Assembly: GCF_000332215.1 (NCBI RefSeq)
Contig: NZ_ALWB01000006.1
Location: 1 to 51,229, forward strand
DNA length: 51,229 bases
Direction: 5' to 3'
Source: Pseudanabaena biceps PCC 7429
Lineage (GTDB): Bacteria > Cyanobacteriota > Cyanobacteriia > Pseudanabaenales > Pseudanabaenaceae
The position numbers and the translations under genes were made by a program. The stretch's first letter is position 1; every line of letters begins with the position of its first letter. Positions 25,501-34,175 of the stretch are shown here, in pieces. Under the pieces are notes generated by a model that did no database searches, was not told where the DNA came from, and saw only the letters and a list, made by a program, of their open reading frames with translations.

Positions 25501-28445
25501 ATTTGTTTAATGTTTTTATTAGACCTTGGAAAGAACCACTGATTGATACCATAGAATCCTTGGAAAGAGCTAGTCAAATTGGTTTTGAAACGGGAGATAT
25601 TGAGTACGCTAGTTATGCAACTGCCCATCACTGTACCCACTGTGTTTTAGCTGGACAGATCCTAACAGAAGTGCAAAAAAGACAAAATACTGCACTGGAA
25701 ATTTTGCTGCCGATTAGACAGGAACATTCCCTTAATCATGCCCGAATTTGGCAGCAATTTGTCTCCAATTTGCTGGGAGATGTCACTGAACCAAAGCAAT
25801 TATCAGGTAATAATTTTGATGAAATAGAACTTTTACCTGTTTTCTGTTCAGGTAATGATCGATCGCTACCTTTTACAACATATTTAGCTAAGTGCATTCT
25901 TAGCTATTTGTTTGAGGATCATTCAGCAGCGGTGATCTCGGCAGTAAATGCAGCAAGTTATGCTGATGCGGCGATTGGATTAACTGTTGCGATTCATAAC
26001 TTCTATTACTCTCTTGCTCTGCTGTCTCAGTATACTGATTTCCTTAAATCTGAAGGCGATCGCCCATTGACAATAAAAAATCATCAATCCCTCCTTGCCC
26101 AAGTAGATGACAATCAAAAAATTATGGAAGCATGGATGGTTCATGCGCCTTCAAATTTTGAACATAAGTACAGTTTGGTGTCAGCAGAAAGATGTCGAGT
26201 ATTAGGGCAAAGAGCTGAGGCAATTGAGCTATATGATAGGGCTATCTCTGGAGCTAAAGCCAATGAATATATCCAAGAAGAAGCCCTAGCCAATGAACTG
26301 GCGGCAAAGTTCTATCTTGATTGGGGTAAAGAACGGATTGCTCAAGAATACATGACCGAAGCCTATTATGGCTATGCCCGTTGGGGTGCAAAAGCTAAGG
26401 TTGCCGACTTGGAAAGACGCTATCCCCAACTCCTTGCCTTCATTTTAGAGCAACCCCGTTCCCTACTCTCCACTAGCGAAACCATCTTCGCTGTGGGAAG
26501 TACCTCCACCAGTTCCGATACTTCCCACAGCAGTGCTTCTGTAGCTCTAGATTTAGCTGCCATTCTCAAAGCCTCTCAAACTCTTTCTGGTGAAATTGAA
26601 TTAGAGAAACTACTCTCGGCTTTACTTTCTATCGTTATCGAAAATGCGGGAGCTGATAAATGTATATTTATGCTCTTGCGAGACGATCGCCTATTGATCA
26701 AAGGTTCAATTATCGAGGGCGCGGAGCCTGTTGTGTTGCAAAAACTTCCTGTTGAAGACAGTCACGACGTTCCCCTGAAGCTGATTTATAAAGTGCAGCA
26801 TAGCAGACAAACTGCGGTGCTGATCGATGCGACAGCCGATCCGACCTTAGCTAATGACGCTTATATCATGCGTCAGCAGCCGAAGAGTATTTTGTGCAGT
26901 CCAATTTTGCAACAGGGGAAATTGAAGGGCATTTTGTATTTGGAAAATAGTTTAGCAACGGGGGCTTTCACAAGAGATCGTGTGGAAATTCTAAATTTAC
27001 TTTGCGCTCAAGCGGCGATTTCTTTGGAAAATGCTCGACTTTATGAGCAATCGCTAGAATATGCTCAACAGTTAGAACGATCGCTTGAAAACTTGAGTGC
27101 CAGTAACTCTAGGTTTGAGAAACTTGTAGATAATGTGCCAGGAGTTGTTTATCAAGCCCGCTCAAATAGCGATGGGGGCAGATATCTATCCTATGTTAGT
27201 GCCGAATGTTCCTACTTGTTTGAAATGACCCAAGAACAAGCGATCGCCAATATCCATTTTCTTATAGAAGCAATCCATCCAGAGGATGTGGCAAGTTACC
27301 AGCAATCTTTGACCAACTCAATGCAAACTTTAGCTCCTTTGGAGTGGTCAGGACGAATTGTAACCCCATCGGGAATTATCAAGTGGATTGAGATCAAAAC
27401 TCGAATCCAACAACTTGCTGATGGAACTCTAGTTTGGGATGGACTAGTTTTGGATATTAGTAAACAGCAAGCTGCTCTGCATGAACGCAAACTCGCTGAA
27501 ATTGCTTTGGAGCAAAAATCACAGGTCTTACAACAAGTGCTAACCGATCTGCAAAACGCCCAATTGCAAATAGTGCAAAGTGAGAAAATGTCTGCGCTCG
27601 GCAATCTTGTTGCAGGGGTAGCGCATGAAATGAATAATCCACTTGGGTTTATTGCCGTCAGTCTCAAACAAGCTGAACCGACATTAGCCGATATCGTTGA
27701 ACATTTAAAACTCTATCAAGAGAACCTACCCGATCCGAGTGATGAGATCAAAGCCCATGCCGAAGAAATTGACTTGGAATATAGTCTAGAGGATTTACCG
27801 AAGATGATTAATTCGATGACGATCGCCTGCGATCGCCTAAAAAATATCAGCACTAGTTTAAGAACATTTTCTCGCGCCGATCAAGACTACAAAGTGCTTT
27901 TTGATATCCATCAGGGTATTGATAGTACGATTCTCATTCTCAAACATCGGCTGAAGGCTTCTGAACAACATCCTGCGATTGAAGTTGTCACGAACTACGG
28001 CAATCTACCTCAAATTGCATGTTTTCCAGGACAATTGAACCAAGTATTTATGAATATCTTGGCAAATGCGATCGATGCGTTAGAAGAATCTAATCAGGGA
28101 AAGAGCTTCGAGCAAATTAAAGCCCATCCTAACTGCATTACCATTACAACTTCCTTAGATTTAGAGAATAATCTCGTTAAAATTGTGATTACTGATAATG
28201 GCAAGGGTATGCATGAAGAAGTTAAACAAAAGGTGTTCGATCATTTATTTACGACCAAATCTGTTGGTAAAGGTACGGGATTGGGATTAGCGATCGCGCG
28301 ACAGATTGTCACCGAAAAACATTGCGGTACGATTCATGTCAACTCTCTACTAGGGGAAGGTACAGAATTGATCATTACCTTACCGATCAATGCAGAACCA
28401 ATCAATGCAGAACCGATCAGTGGAGAACCAATCAGGGCAGAATAA
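22551..28445 (+). CDS. Giant hybrid Ser/Thr kinase - AAA ATPase - GAF - PAS - histidine kinase
   Basis: About 1960 aa. The N-terminal kinase domain contains VIHKDIKPSNILI (catalytic loop), LIDFSIASLLP (DFS replacing DFG) and GTLAYLSPEQTGRMNR. A regulatory AAA/NACHT-like ATPase follows, with Walker A GFSGIGKTA and Walker B MFLDDLQWADS. Next come a long helical TPR-like region, a GAF domain (KLLSALLSIVIENAGADKCI), a PAS domain and a histidine kinase with LGNLVAGVAHEMNNP and GKGTGLGLAIARQIV. This is the known cyanobacterial dual-kinase (HstK-type) architecture, active in the cytoplasm. The frame extends upstream to TTG 22452, but that part reads through a palindrome. ATG 22551 (MVDTFTIL) is the sensible start. 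The C-terminus ends in a 15-bp tandem repeat (28386-28442) encoding PINAE-like units. Confidence 0.92.
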   Translation: MVDTFTILGYSLSENLYMGSRTVVYRAVRALDQLPVVIKLLKNDYPTFNELVQFRNQYNISQNFNSPLIIQTYSLEPYQNSYALVMEDFGGISLREYAVKGRNRLSLKEFLEIAIALCNGLDILYRDRVIHKDIKPSNILINPETKQVKLIDFSIASLLPRETQEIQNANALEGTLAYLSPEQTGRMNRGIDYRSDFYSLGVTFYELLAGKLPFLSNDPMELVHCHLAKNPIPVNQINPNIPLVLSTIISKLMAKNAEDRYQSALGIKHDLEICLAQLQATGNIAPFEIGQRDISDRFIIPEKLYGRATEVEILLNSFERVSQGATEMMLVAGFSGIGKTAVVNEVHKPIVRQRGYFIKGKYDQFQRNIPFFAFVQAFRDLMGQLLSESDSQIKVWKNKILEVVGENGQVLIEVIPELELIIGQQPAATALSGTAAQNRFNLLIQKFVQIFTSPEHPLVMFLDDLQWADSASLNLLELLIEDTQYLLIIGAYRNNEVSPAHPFMMTIDEIIKSGALVNTITLEALSLLNVNQLVTDTLNCELFLAQALTELIYQKTNGNPFFTTQFLKTLHEDGQITFDWDIRHWRCDITQVRNLAITDDVVEFMALQLQKLPIETQDMLKLAACIGAQFDLQTLTIISEKSVKVTATALWKALQEGLIIPNTEVYKFFMQSDSSLVSDVAANPTYRFLHDRVQQASYSLISDDQKQITHLRIGQLLLHNLSQEKQEEKIFDIVNHLNIGVELITIQKQREQLAQLNLMAGKKALTSTAYAAAAKYFDNGVKSLGIDSWESNYELTLALYESAVTAEYLNINFAHAQTLANFVLEHTTSSLDRVKLYELQIQMYMAQSEMPKALAVGIFALELLEVDLGASPRSSAIQLPILTTIESLPVMLEPHSIAVMRILMAIFSPAYTTRPELLPEIVLTMIDLSLKQGHTSLSAFAYVFYGILLCGFEKDVDKGYYSGLLALKVLDRFSAKELECKVNNLFNVFIRPWKEPLIDTIESLERASQIGFETGDIEYASYATAHHCTHCVLAGQILTEVQKRQNTALEILLPIRQEHSLNHARIWQQFVSNLLGDVTEPKQLSGNNFDEIELLPVFCSGNDRSLPFTTYLAKCILSYLFEDHSAAVISAVNAASYADAAIGLTVAIHNFYYSLALLSQYTDFLKSEGDRPLTIKNHQSLLAQVDDNQKIMEAWMVHAPSNFEHKYSLVSAERCRVLGQRAEAIELYDRAISGAKANEYIQEEALANELAAKFYLDWGKERIAQEYMTEAYYGYARWGAKAKVADLERRYPQLLAFILEQPRSLLSTSETIFAVGSTSTSSDTSHSSASVALDLAAILKASQTLSGEIELEKLLSALLSIVIENAGADKCIFMLLRDDRLLIKGSIIEGAEPVVLQKLPVEDSHDVPLKLIYKVQHSRQTAVLIDATADPTLANDAYIMRQQPKSILCSPILQQGKLKGILYLENSLATGAFTRDRVEILNLLCAQAAISLENARLYEQSLEYAQQLERSLENLSASNSRFEKLVDNVPGVVYQARSNSDGGRYLSYVSAECSYLFEMTQEQAIANIHFLIEAIHPEDVASYQQSLTNSMQTLAPLEWSGRIVTPSGIIKWIEIKTRIQQLADGTLVWDGLVLDISKQQAALHERKLAEIALEQKSQVLQQVLTDLQNAQLQIVQSEKMSALGNLVAGVAHEMNNPLGFIAVSLKQAEPTLADIVEHLKLYQENLPDPSDEIKAHAEEIDLEYSLEDLPKMINSMTIACDRLKNISTSLRTFSRADQDYKVLFDIHQGIDSTILILKHRLKASEQHPAIEVVTNYGNLPQIACFPGQLNQVFMNILANAIDALEESNQGKSFEQIKAHPNCITITTSLDLENNLVKIVITDNGKGMHEEVKQKVFDHLFTTKSVGKGTGLGLAIARQIVTEKHCGTIHVNSLLGEGTELIITLPINAEPINAEPISGEPIRAE

Positions 28446-28462
28446 ACGAGAATGTCAAGAAA

Positions 28463-28506
28463 TACCAATTCACGAAAGTGTTGTCACACTTTCGTGAATT
28501 GGTATA
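28463..28506. repeat. Palindrome TACCAA...TTGGTA downstream of the giant kinase
   Basis: A perfect inverted repeat, TACCAATTCACGAAAGTGT and its complement, around loop TGTC, starting 17 nt after the kinase stop. It matches the palindrome at 22461-22500, so the kinase gene is bracketed by the same sequence. It could work as a terminator. Confidence 0.75.
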
Positions 28507-28692
28507 AAGTCTAGAAGCTATAGTTCCATCGCAAACTATTGGCTCAACTTGATGGGGCAATAGCTCTGCTTCTTTTGTTAAGAAATGTCTAAAGTAGATT
28601 TAAGATTTCTTGTCAAATCATATGAACTGAAGTATATCTATAGTTGGGAATTAAAAATCACTCAAATTTACTTAAATTCTTAAGTTGCTCAT
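28507..28692. other. AT-rich leader upstream of the injection-system operon
   Basis: No supported gene. A short inverted repeat AAGAAAT/ATTTCTT (28580-28586 and 28615-28621) is the only structure seen. Together with the next feature this is the presumed promoter region of the operon. Confidence 0.4.
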
Positions 28693-28721
28693 TTGCAACT
28701 TTATATGTTTTGTTATATGTT
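28693..28721 (+). promoter_or_regulatory. Candidate promoter of the contractile-injection-system operon
   Basis: TTGCAA (28693-28698), 17-nt spacer, TATGTT (28716-28721), about 90 nt before ATG 28813. The spacer and -10 lie in a perfect 12-bp tandem duplication TTATATGTTTTG (28701-28724). The fit to a sigma-70-type promoter is fair, not strong. Confidence 0.35.
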
Positions 28722-28812
28722 TTGTATTATCCAAAGCAGAAAAAATACATCTATCCAACTGTATTAGATTTCTTTGGTTTTTTACAAAGAATCAAAGCAA
28801 GGAAACTCTACT

Positions 28813-30774
28813 ATGCCATCAAAAAAAGATTGGGTTCATTTCGCTCTACAACGTCCTAACTATTTCGCTGGGCAGTATTTAATTGATAAAGACTTTGAAC
28901 TTGCCCATAGCTATCTTAATGATCGCCAAAAATATGTCAACAGTCGCCTACATTTAGCGGGTATTGTGGATGGGCTGGAGGTAGAAGCGATCGCAGGTCA
29001 GCCTGAGGTCATCATCAAATCAGGAACTGCGATTGACGGAGAGGGCAATTTAATTATCCTCAAGGAGGCGGTAACTAGGAAAATTAATAGCTTGGGCTGG
29101 CTATGCCTGCGCTATGCCGAAACACCAAAAATATTGCAGCAGCCCGAAATTCCTGATAGTTATACGCGCTTTGAAGAAACACCAATCATTACCTTAGAGG
29201 CAATTCAATCTAACGATGCCATAACGATTACCTTGGCGAAGGTGTTGCTGCAAGACGATCAGGTAATTGTTGATTCAAGCGTGCGGCAATATTCTGGGGT
29301 GCGTCTTCCTAGTGCTACGCAAGATATCGAACTCCGCAGCGATGGCAAGGATTTAAGCATTCAAGGCAATTTGACAGTATCAGGTGCGTTGCAATTGGGT
29401 GGCACTCTTATTCAAGAAATTTCCCAGAGTATTCCTGCTATAGATCGCCCTAATGTGATCCCCTCCGAAAAAGCGGTCAAAGATCATATTGCAGCGGCGT
29501 TATCTAATGCGGGTAAGCCCACGGGAGAGGCTCCTGCGGTGCGCCTTGATCAAAAAGATGGCAAGATGGTGGGCTGGAAAATTAAGGGAGCAGAGGATGA
29601 AAATGATCCCACTTCTCTGCTACGGCTACTCGCCTCGGCAGATGGTGTTGAGAAGCCCCGCCTGACCATTGAGCGTGACACTGGCTTAGTCGTTGTCCAT
29701 GAAACCCTTCGGGCTAAACATCTGGAAGTAATCAACCCCATGCGCCATCGGATGTATCCTGCGGGCTCCACCGATCCCCAAAATCCAACGATATATCAAG
29801 ATATTTTTGAAGCCGAAAAGGCAGGCGTAATCGTTAAGTCAGACGATCTCCCTAAAAACTCCTATGACAGAACAAGTTATAGTGCAAAAGGGAGTTATTT
29901 TTGGCGCGAAGCAATTTGTTATGGCAAAGGCAAAGAAGATAAAGGAGGTGCAATCATTACAGTGCCTTCTGGCTATGATACAGTGTGGGTCAGAATTGGC
30001 AATACCAACGAGTGGCATGTTGTAAATGCCCAATTTTCCACAGATGGCAAAATATTCCGAGATTTGGGCAATTGGACGGCAGGAAAAAGAAATGGGAATT
30101 GCTACTGTCCTGATGGCTCTTTAGGTGACTCATCTAGCCCCTATCACCAATGGCTACCAATTCCCGTAGGGCAGTCGGGGCTAGTAAAGCTAATTCATAA
30201 ATGTGATCCATCGTGGTTGATGCTATCAGGGGTTGCCTTTAGCAAAAATCCATGGGGTCATGCAGCTCAATCGGCATTAGGCTATTACTGGGCGGATTCC
30301 GTGAACCAAGGAGATACTGCTTCATGGGAAAGAGATAATTATCAAGGTGATATTTTAGGTTACTTCGATAATCTCAGAACTTACGAAATTCGCGTTCCCG
30401 TTGTTCCCTCTGGTCGCGATAAGCTGTTGTATCTAATTGAACATAATAGCGGTTGGAATGGATGTTTACATACAGAGCTTTCGATCAAGATTGGGGACAG
30501 CTATCAGCCGATTGAACGTTTTCTTGCCACCTATGACAATCCTTTTGCGCGGCATTGGAATAGTAAGATTTATAACCGTTATATTGCTGCCCGTATTCCC
30601 GCCGATATGATTGCCAAGGCTTTAAACCTTACTACACCCAGTGATCGTATTACCCAACTGATCAGTATTAAGGTCGATCTAACCAAGCAAGGTGAGGAGA
30701 AAAATAATTTTGAAGATGTCATCAAATTCCGAGAAATTGGCACTAATGATTTAGAGCTTCCCTATTTTATCTAA
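28813..30774 (+). CDS. eCIS tail-fibre-like / receptor-binding candidate
   Basis: A protein of about 653 aa. The N-terminus (RPNYFAGQYLIDKDFELAHS, then NSRLHLAGIVDGLEVEA) matches a conserved module of many eCIS loci in which a GQLLTxxDF-like start leads to a GVVxGLEV-like end. The middle has fibre-like beta repeats (LSIQGNLTVSGALQLGGTLIQ) and SEKAVKDHIAAAL, a segment common in phage fibre collars. The C-terminal 300 residues are rich in Trp, Tyr and Gly (SYFWREAICYGKG, VWVRIGNTNEWHV, HNSGWNGCLHTEL) and look like a compact beta domain that could bind a surface ligand. ATG 28813 has AAGGAAA 9 nt upstream. A longer frame from 28774 has no such signal. First gene of the operon; role inferred from architecture. 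Confidence 0.65.
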   Translation: MPSKKDWVHFALQRPNYFAGQYLIDKDFELAHSYLNDRQKYVNSRLHLAGIVDGLEVEAIAGQPEVIIKSGTAIDGEGNLIILKEAVTRKINSLGWLCLRYAETPKILQQPEIPDSYTRFEETPIITLEAIQSNDAITITLAKVLLQDDQVIVDSSVRQYSGVRLPSATQDIELRSDGKDLSIQGNLTVSGALQLGGTLIQEISQSIPAIDRPNVIPSEKAVKDHIAAALSNAGKPTGEAPAVRLDQKDGKMVGWKIKGAEDENDPTSLLRLLASADGVEKPRLTIERDTGLVVVHETLRAKHLEVINPMRHRMYPAGSTDPQNPTIYQDIFEAEKAGVIVKSDDLPKNSYDRTSYSAKGSYFWREAICYGKGKEDKGGAIITVPSGYDTVWVRIGNTNEWHVVNAQFSTDGKIFRDLGNWTAGKRNGNCYCPDGSLGDSSSPYHQWLPIPVGQSGLVKLIHKCDPSWLMLSGVAFSKNPWGHAAQSALGYYWADSVNQGDTASWERDNYQGDILGYFDNLRTYEIRVPVVPSGRDKLLYLIEHNSGWNGCLHTELSIKIGDSYQPIERFLATYDNPFARHWNSKIYNRYIAARIPADMIAKALNLTTPSDRITQLISIKVDLTKQGEEKNNFEDVIKFREIGTNDLELPYFI

Positions 30775-30817
30775 AAAATCATTTAAGAATTACTTTTTAG
30801 TAGTAAAAATCCTCAGA

Positions 30818-30892
30818 GATCCCCCTCAATCCCCCTTGTGAAGGGGGAAGAAGAAAATTCTCCCCCCTTCACAAGGGGGGCTGGGGGGGATC
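30818..30892. repeat. C/G-run palindromic dispersed repeat, copy 3
   Basis: GATCCCCCTC at the left and GGGGGGGATC at the right, with CCCCCTTGTGAAGGGGG and CCCCCCTTCACAAGGGGGG hairpins between. Same family as 5614-5690 and 6423-6502. It lies inside the injection-system gene row, after the fibre gene, and could attenuate or divide the transcript. Confidence 0.75.
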
Positions 30893-30960
30893 TAGGTAAT
30901 TCTTAAATAGTTTCTAAACGATCGCTCCTGCTTGATTTTCATTATGCTAAGTATTTTCCT

Positions 30961-31173
30961 ATGCAAGAACAACTGCAAAAACGACTCCAATCCCTAAAGG
31001 CTGAATATGAAGCAGGGCAGCAAGTCTTGGCAAATTTAGAAGCCAAGAAAGCGGGCTTGCGCGAGACTTTGCTGCGGATTGGTGGCGCAATTCAGGTATT
31101 GGAAGAAGAACTAGCGATCGCGAATGAGGGCGGGAGCGATCAATCCACCGCAGCCTTAGGCAAGGAGGAATAG
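30961..31173 (+). CDS. Small coiled-coil protein in the eCIS operon
   Basis: A 70-aa protein that is almost entirely one predicted coiled coil (QEQLQKRLQSLKAEYEAGQQ, then LANLEAKKAGLRETLLRIGG, ending VLEEELAIA). It has a polar tail. Its 3' end supplies the AAGGAGGAA ribosome-binding site of the cap gene 4 nt downstream, so the two are translationally linked. Short coiled-coil genes occur next to DUF4255 genes in other eCIS loci. An assembly or adaptor role is plausible but unproven. Confidence 0.65.
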   Translation: MQEQLQKRLQSLKAEYEAGQQVLANLEAKKAGLRETLLRIGGAIQVLEEELAIANEGGSDQSTAALGKEE

Positions 31174-31177
31174 TCAA

Positions 31178-31759
31178 ATGTTAGACGACCTGGATAGCAC
31201 CCTCAAAAAATTTCTGATTCATGGGTTACCCGACTTACAAAACTCGGAGGAAACCAGTGTTTCCATTAGTTTTGAACTGCCCACAGAAGGAGGAATGCAG
31301 CAAAAACCTGCCATTAATCTTTTTCTCTATGATGTACGAGAAAATTTAGACTTGCGGAGTCGCGAATGGACAATGCAACGTCGTGGTAATGGCACTGCCG
31401 TTAAAACACAGCCACCAGCAAGGGTAGATTGTTCCTATCTAATTACGGTCTGGGTAAATGCTGACGATCCGCAGCAAGAACATCACATCTTGAGCAAGAT
31501 AATGAAATTGCTGTTCTCGCATTCAGTTATTCCTCCCGAAATGTTGCAGGGTAGTTTACAGAACCAAGAATTGCCCGTGGTGTTAACGTCCATGCAGTCT
31601 GGCTATTTGCAAAGTCCCAGCGAATTTTGGCAGGTAATGGGCGGTAAAGCTAAAGTTTCCTTACATTGCACCGTCACCATTGCTGTACCAGTCGAAAAAG
31701 ACACTGGAGAATATCCACTAGTCTTAGAAAATCGACCTCAACTGTCCCGTTTGTCCTAA
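31178..31759 (+). CDS. DUF4255 protein, Pvc16/Afp16-like tail terminator (cap)
   Basis: A 193-aa protein with the DUF4255 layout: LDDLDSTLKKFLIHGLP at the N-terminus, ISFELPTE, AINLFLYDVRENLDLRSREW, and PARVDCSYLITVWVNADD followed by EHHILSKIMKLLFSH. In PVC, Afp and related particles this protein caps the distal end of sheath and tube and stops polymerisation. The length agrees with the family. A strong Shine-Dalgarno AAGGAGGAA precedes ATG 31178. In the canonical Afp/PVC order this gene is near the end of the cluster; here it is near the front. Confidence 0.88.
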   Translation: MLDDLDSTLKKFLIHGLPDLQNSEETSVSISFELPTEGGMQQKPAINLFLYDVRENLDLRSREWTMQRRGNGTAVKTQPPARVDCSYLITVWVNADDPQQEHHILSKIMKLLFSHSVIPPEMLQGSLQNQELPVVLTSMQSGYLQSPSEFWQVMGGKAKVSLHCTVTIAVPVEKDTGEYPLVLENRPQLSRLS

Positions 31760-31810
31760 TTTCACCCTAGCTCATGATTTCAATAATATTTCCATAATCA
31801 TCAAGCCCAG

Positions 31811-32725
31811 ATGTTAAACCAAAAACGTCGCCATCAAGTCGCATTGGCAGGACAAGTAATCAATAATTTGACTGGTGAAGCGATCGCTGGGGCAAGGATC
31901 AAAATCGTTCAAGCTCCAGATAAATTTGTGGATGTTGTGATTTTCAAAACCCAACTCTTTGGATTACCCGAAAGTTTATGGATGAATCAATCATACTCAA
32001 GAATTCCGCAGCCCCCTCTTGAATATTTATCACCAAGAATTCAAGAGCTTTATGAACAACTGATCAACTCTCAGATAAGTAGGAAAGAGAAACTAGAATT
32101 ATTCAAAATACTAATAGGAGATCCTTCTCTAAATAATTATCAAAAGTTTCAAGCGCTACAGATTATTCTAGATTGTTGGCAATCCGATCAAATTCTAAAT
32201 ACCAAATATCCAGAACGAACCTATTCAACTTCAGATGGTTGGTTTTATTTTACCGATCTGCCAACAGGTTCCTATCAATTAGAAGCATCGCTTCCGCTTA
32301 GGGAAATGCGTTATACCAACAATTCCATTGAGGTGGAAGTACCTGAAACAAAAAATAATATTGAATTGGATCTAAACACTTCTTTTTCTGATAGGGATCT
32401 AAACACTTCTTTTTCTGATAGACTGAAATTAATTATAAGGCTTAATCCCACAACACTTCTTGGCAAAGTCATTGATTCAGAAACCAAGGAAATCATTGAC
32501 ATGGCGAAAGTCAAAATTCATGAAAATGAAGACTATGCCATGAGTTCAAGATCTGTTCATCAAAATGGACATAGTGAATGGAATTATCGCTTAGTTGCTT
32601 TATCGCCAAGCAAGCCTTTTACAACTTTAACAGTATCGGCTCAGGGCTATGTAACCCAACAGCACCAAGTTTATTTGCAAACAGGAGATATTAAACAACT
32701 CGATTTTCAGTTGGTTTCTCAATGA
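31811..32725 (+). CDS. Carboxypeptidase-regulatory-like (beta-sandwich) eCIS accessory protein
   Basis: A 304-aa protein with two carboxypeptidase-regulatory-like beta-sandwich halves. The first runs from LAGQVINNLTGEAIAGARIK to DGWFYFTDLPTGSYQLEAS, and the second from LLGKVIDSETKEIIDMAKVK to FTTLTVSAQGYVTQQHQVYL. Between them lies a perfect tandem duplication of DLNTSFSDR (27-bp units, 32369-32422). A helical insertion (about residues 70-125) interrupts the first domain. Such domains are surface or adhesion folds. In eCIS loci similar genes sit beside the DUF4255 gene. It has no signal peptide, consistent with assembly in the cytoplasm. Its exact place in the particle is unknown. Confidence 0.68.
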   Translation: MLNQKRRHQVALAGQVINNLTGEAIAGARIKIVQAPDKFVDVVIFKTQLFGLPESLWMNQSYSRIPQPPLEYLSPRIQELYEQLINSQISRKEKLELFKILIGDPSLNNYQKFQALQIILDCWQSDQILNTKYPERTYSTSDGWFYFTDLPTGSYQLEASLPLREMRYTNNSIEVEVPETKNNIELDLNTSFSDRDLNTSFSDRLKLIIRLNPTTLLGKVIDSETKEIIDMAKVKIHENEDYAMSSRSVHQNGHSEWNYRLVALSPSKPFTTLTVSAQGYVTQQHQVYLQTGDIKQLDFQLVSQ

Positions 32726-32795
32726 TCGTTGAGCGATCGTTGATTTAGTTTATGTAATCAATCATTACCAATTGCAGGTAAAGGACTAAATAAGA

Positions 32796-34106
32796 ATGCC
32801 TACCTATTTATCACCTGGTGTCTACGTTGAAGAAGTTGCTTCTGGACTGGCTCCAATTACAGGAGTTGGAACAAGCACCGCTGGATTTATTGGAATTATT
32901 TCCCTTGCAGTTCCAGCCCCTATTTCATCGACTAAAACAAAGTCGAAAAAAGAGGCGGATGCTGAAGATCCTGCCACTGCACCATCAACGGTTGAAACCA
33001 GTATTCTTGCCAAAAAAGGCGATTTTATTATTGGAGACGATCAGTATTCGGTTGTCTTGCAAGATCAGAAGAAAGCTGAGGATGCGATTGCAACTACAAA
33101 ATCTGTCAAGGTGGGGGAAGTCCAGCTTTGCACTAACTTTAGTGAATTCAAGAAATATTTTGGAGATTTCTCCACTGACTCTGGTCATAATATCTTAGCC
33201 CATGCGGTTTATGGCTTTTTTAGAAACGGTGGAACGCGCTGTTTTGTCACTTGGGTTAAAGCCGAAAAAGATATTGATTTGGCATTAGAAAGATTTGAAG
33301 CGATTGATGAGATTGCGATCGTAGCCGCTCCAGGAGTAACCGCCAAATCGACCCTTGCCAAGATTGATATTCATTGTCGTCTATTAGGCGATCGCTTTGC
33401 TATTTTGGACACAGAGGAAGAAATCGCCTTAGACCAACTCGAACCTGGAGGCGCAAAGATCCTAGGAAACTCGGACTACGCCGCCGTATATTTCCCTTGG
33501 ATTCAGGTCTTCGATCCCATCAGCAATGCGCCCAAATTCATGCCCCCTAGTGGTTATATCGCGGGGATTTATGCCCGTGTCGATAATCAGCGAGGAGTCC
33601 ACAAAGCCCCTGCCAATGAGCCCATCTTGGGGGCAACGGGATTGAAGCAAGAAATTAGCAAAATCAAACAGGAACCCCTCAACGAAGCGGGGATTAATTG
33701 CATTCGCAATCTTAACGGGAACATCCGAGTTTGGGGCGCAAGAACCCTAGGAGCAGGCAAAGACAATCCCGACTTTAAATACATCAATATTCGGAGACAG
33801 TTCAACTATATCCGTGAGTCGATTGACGAAGGAACACAATGGACAGTCTTTGAACCCAATACCCCCGAACTTTGGGCGAGAATTCGTCGTAATATTTCGG
33901 CATTTCTCACCAATGAATGGCGTAAAGGAGCTTTATTTGGCACAACTGCTCAAGAAGCATTTTTTGTTAAATGTGATGCGGAAACCAATCCCATTGATGT
34001 ACGGAAGTTGGGACAGGTAGTAACAGAAATTGGCGTTTCTGTCATTGAACCTGCGGAATTTGTAATTTTCCGTATTACACAAATTGTGACGGAAGAAAAA
34101 GCTTAA
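32796..34106 (+). CDS. Contractile sheath protein 1 (phage tail sheath family)
   Basis: A 436-aa protein starting MPTYLSPGVYVEEVASGLAP, the signature of tail-sheath proteins, with GTSTAGFIGI next. Later family marks are HAVYGFFRNGGTRCFVTWV, SGYIAGIYARVDNQRGVHKA and GINCIRNLNGNIRVWGARTL. In the C-terminal half come YINIRRQFNYIRESI and AFFVKCDAETNP. Sheath subunits wrap the inner tube and contract to drive it forward. Residues about 47-110 form a lysine/glutamate-rich insertion (SKKEADAEDPATAPS) not found in the second copy. AAAGGAC precedes the ATG at a suitable distance. Confidence 0.95.
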   Translation: MPTYLSPGVYVEEVASGLAPITGVGTSTAGFIGIISLAVPAPISSTKTKSKKEADAEDPATAPSTVETSILAKKGDFIIGDDQYSVVLQDQKKAEDAIATTKSVKVGEVQLCTNFSEFKKYFGDFSTDSGHNILAHAVYGFFRNGGTRCFVTWVKAEKDIDLALERFEAIDEIAIVAAPGVTAKSTLAKIDIHCRLLGDRFAILDTEEEIALDQLEPGGAKILGNSDYAAVYFPWIQVFDPISNAPKFMPPSGYIAGIYARVDNQRGVHKAPANEPILGATGLKQEISKIKQEPLNEAGINCIRNLNGNIRVWGARTLGAGKDNPDFKYINIRRQFNYIRESIDEGTQWTVFEPNTPELWARIRRNISAFLTNEWRKGALFGTTAQEAFFVKCDAETNPIDVRKLGQVVTEIGVSVIEPAEFVIFRITQIVTEEKA

Positions 34107-34175
34107 GCCCAAGCAAAACGCCCAAGCAAGCCACCTAAGCAAAACGCCCATAATTATCACGGGAAAGATTGTCGA

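Noticed and set aside
28774-28812. Upstream start for the fibre-like protein
   Set aside because: ATG 28813 has a good AAGGAAA site and begins the conserved region; the extension has neither.
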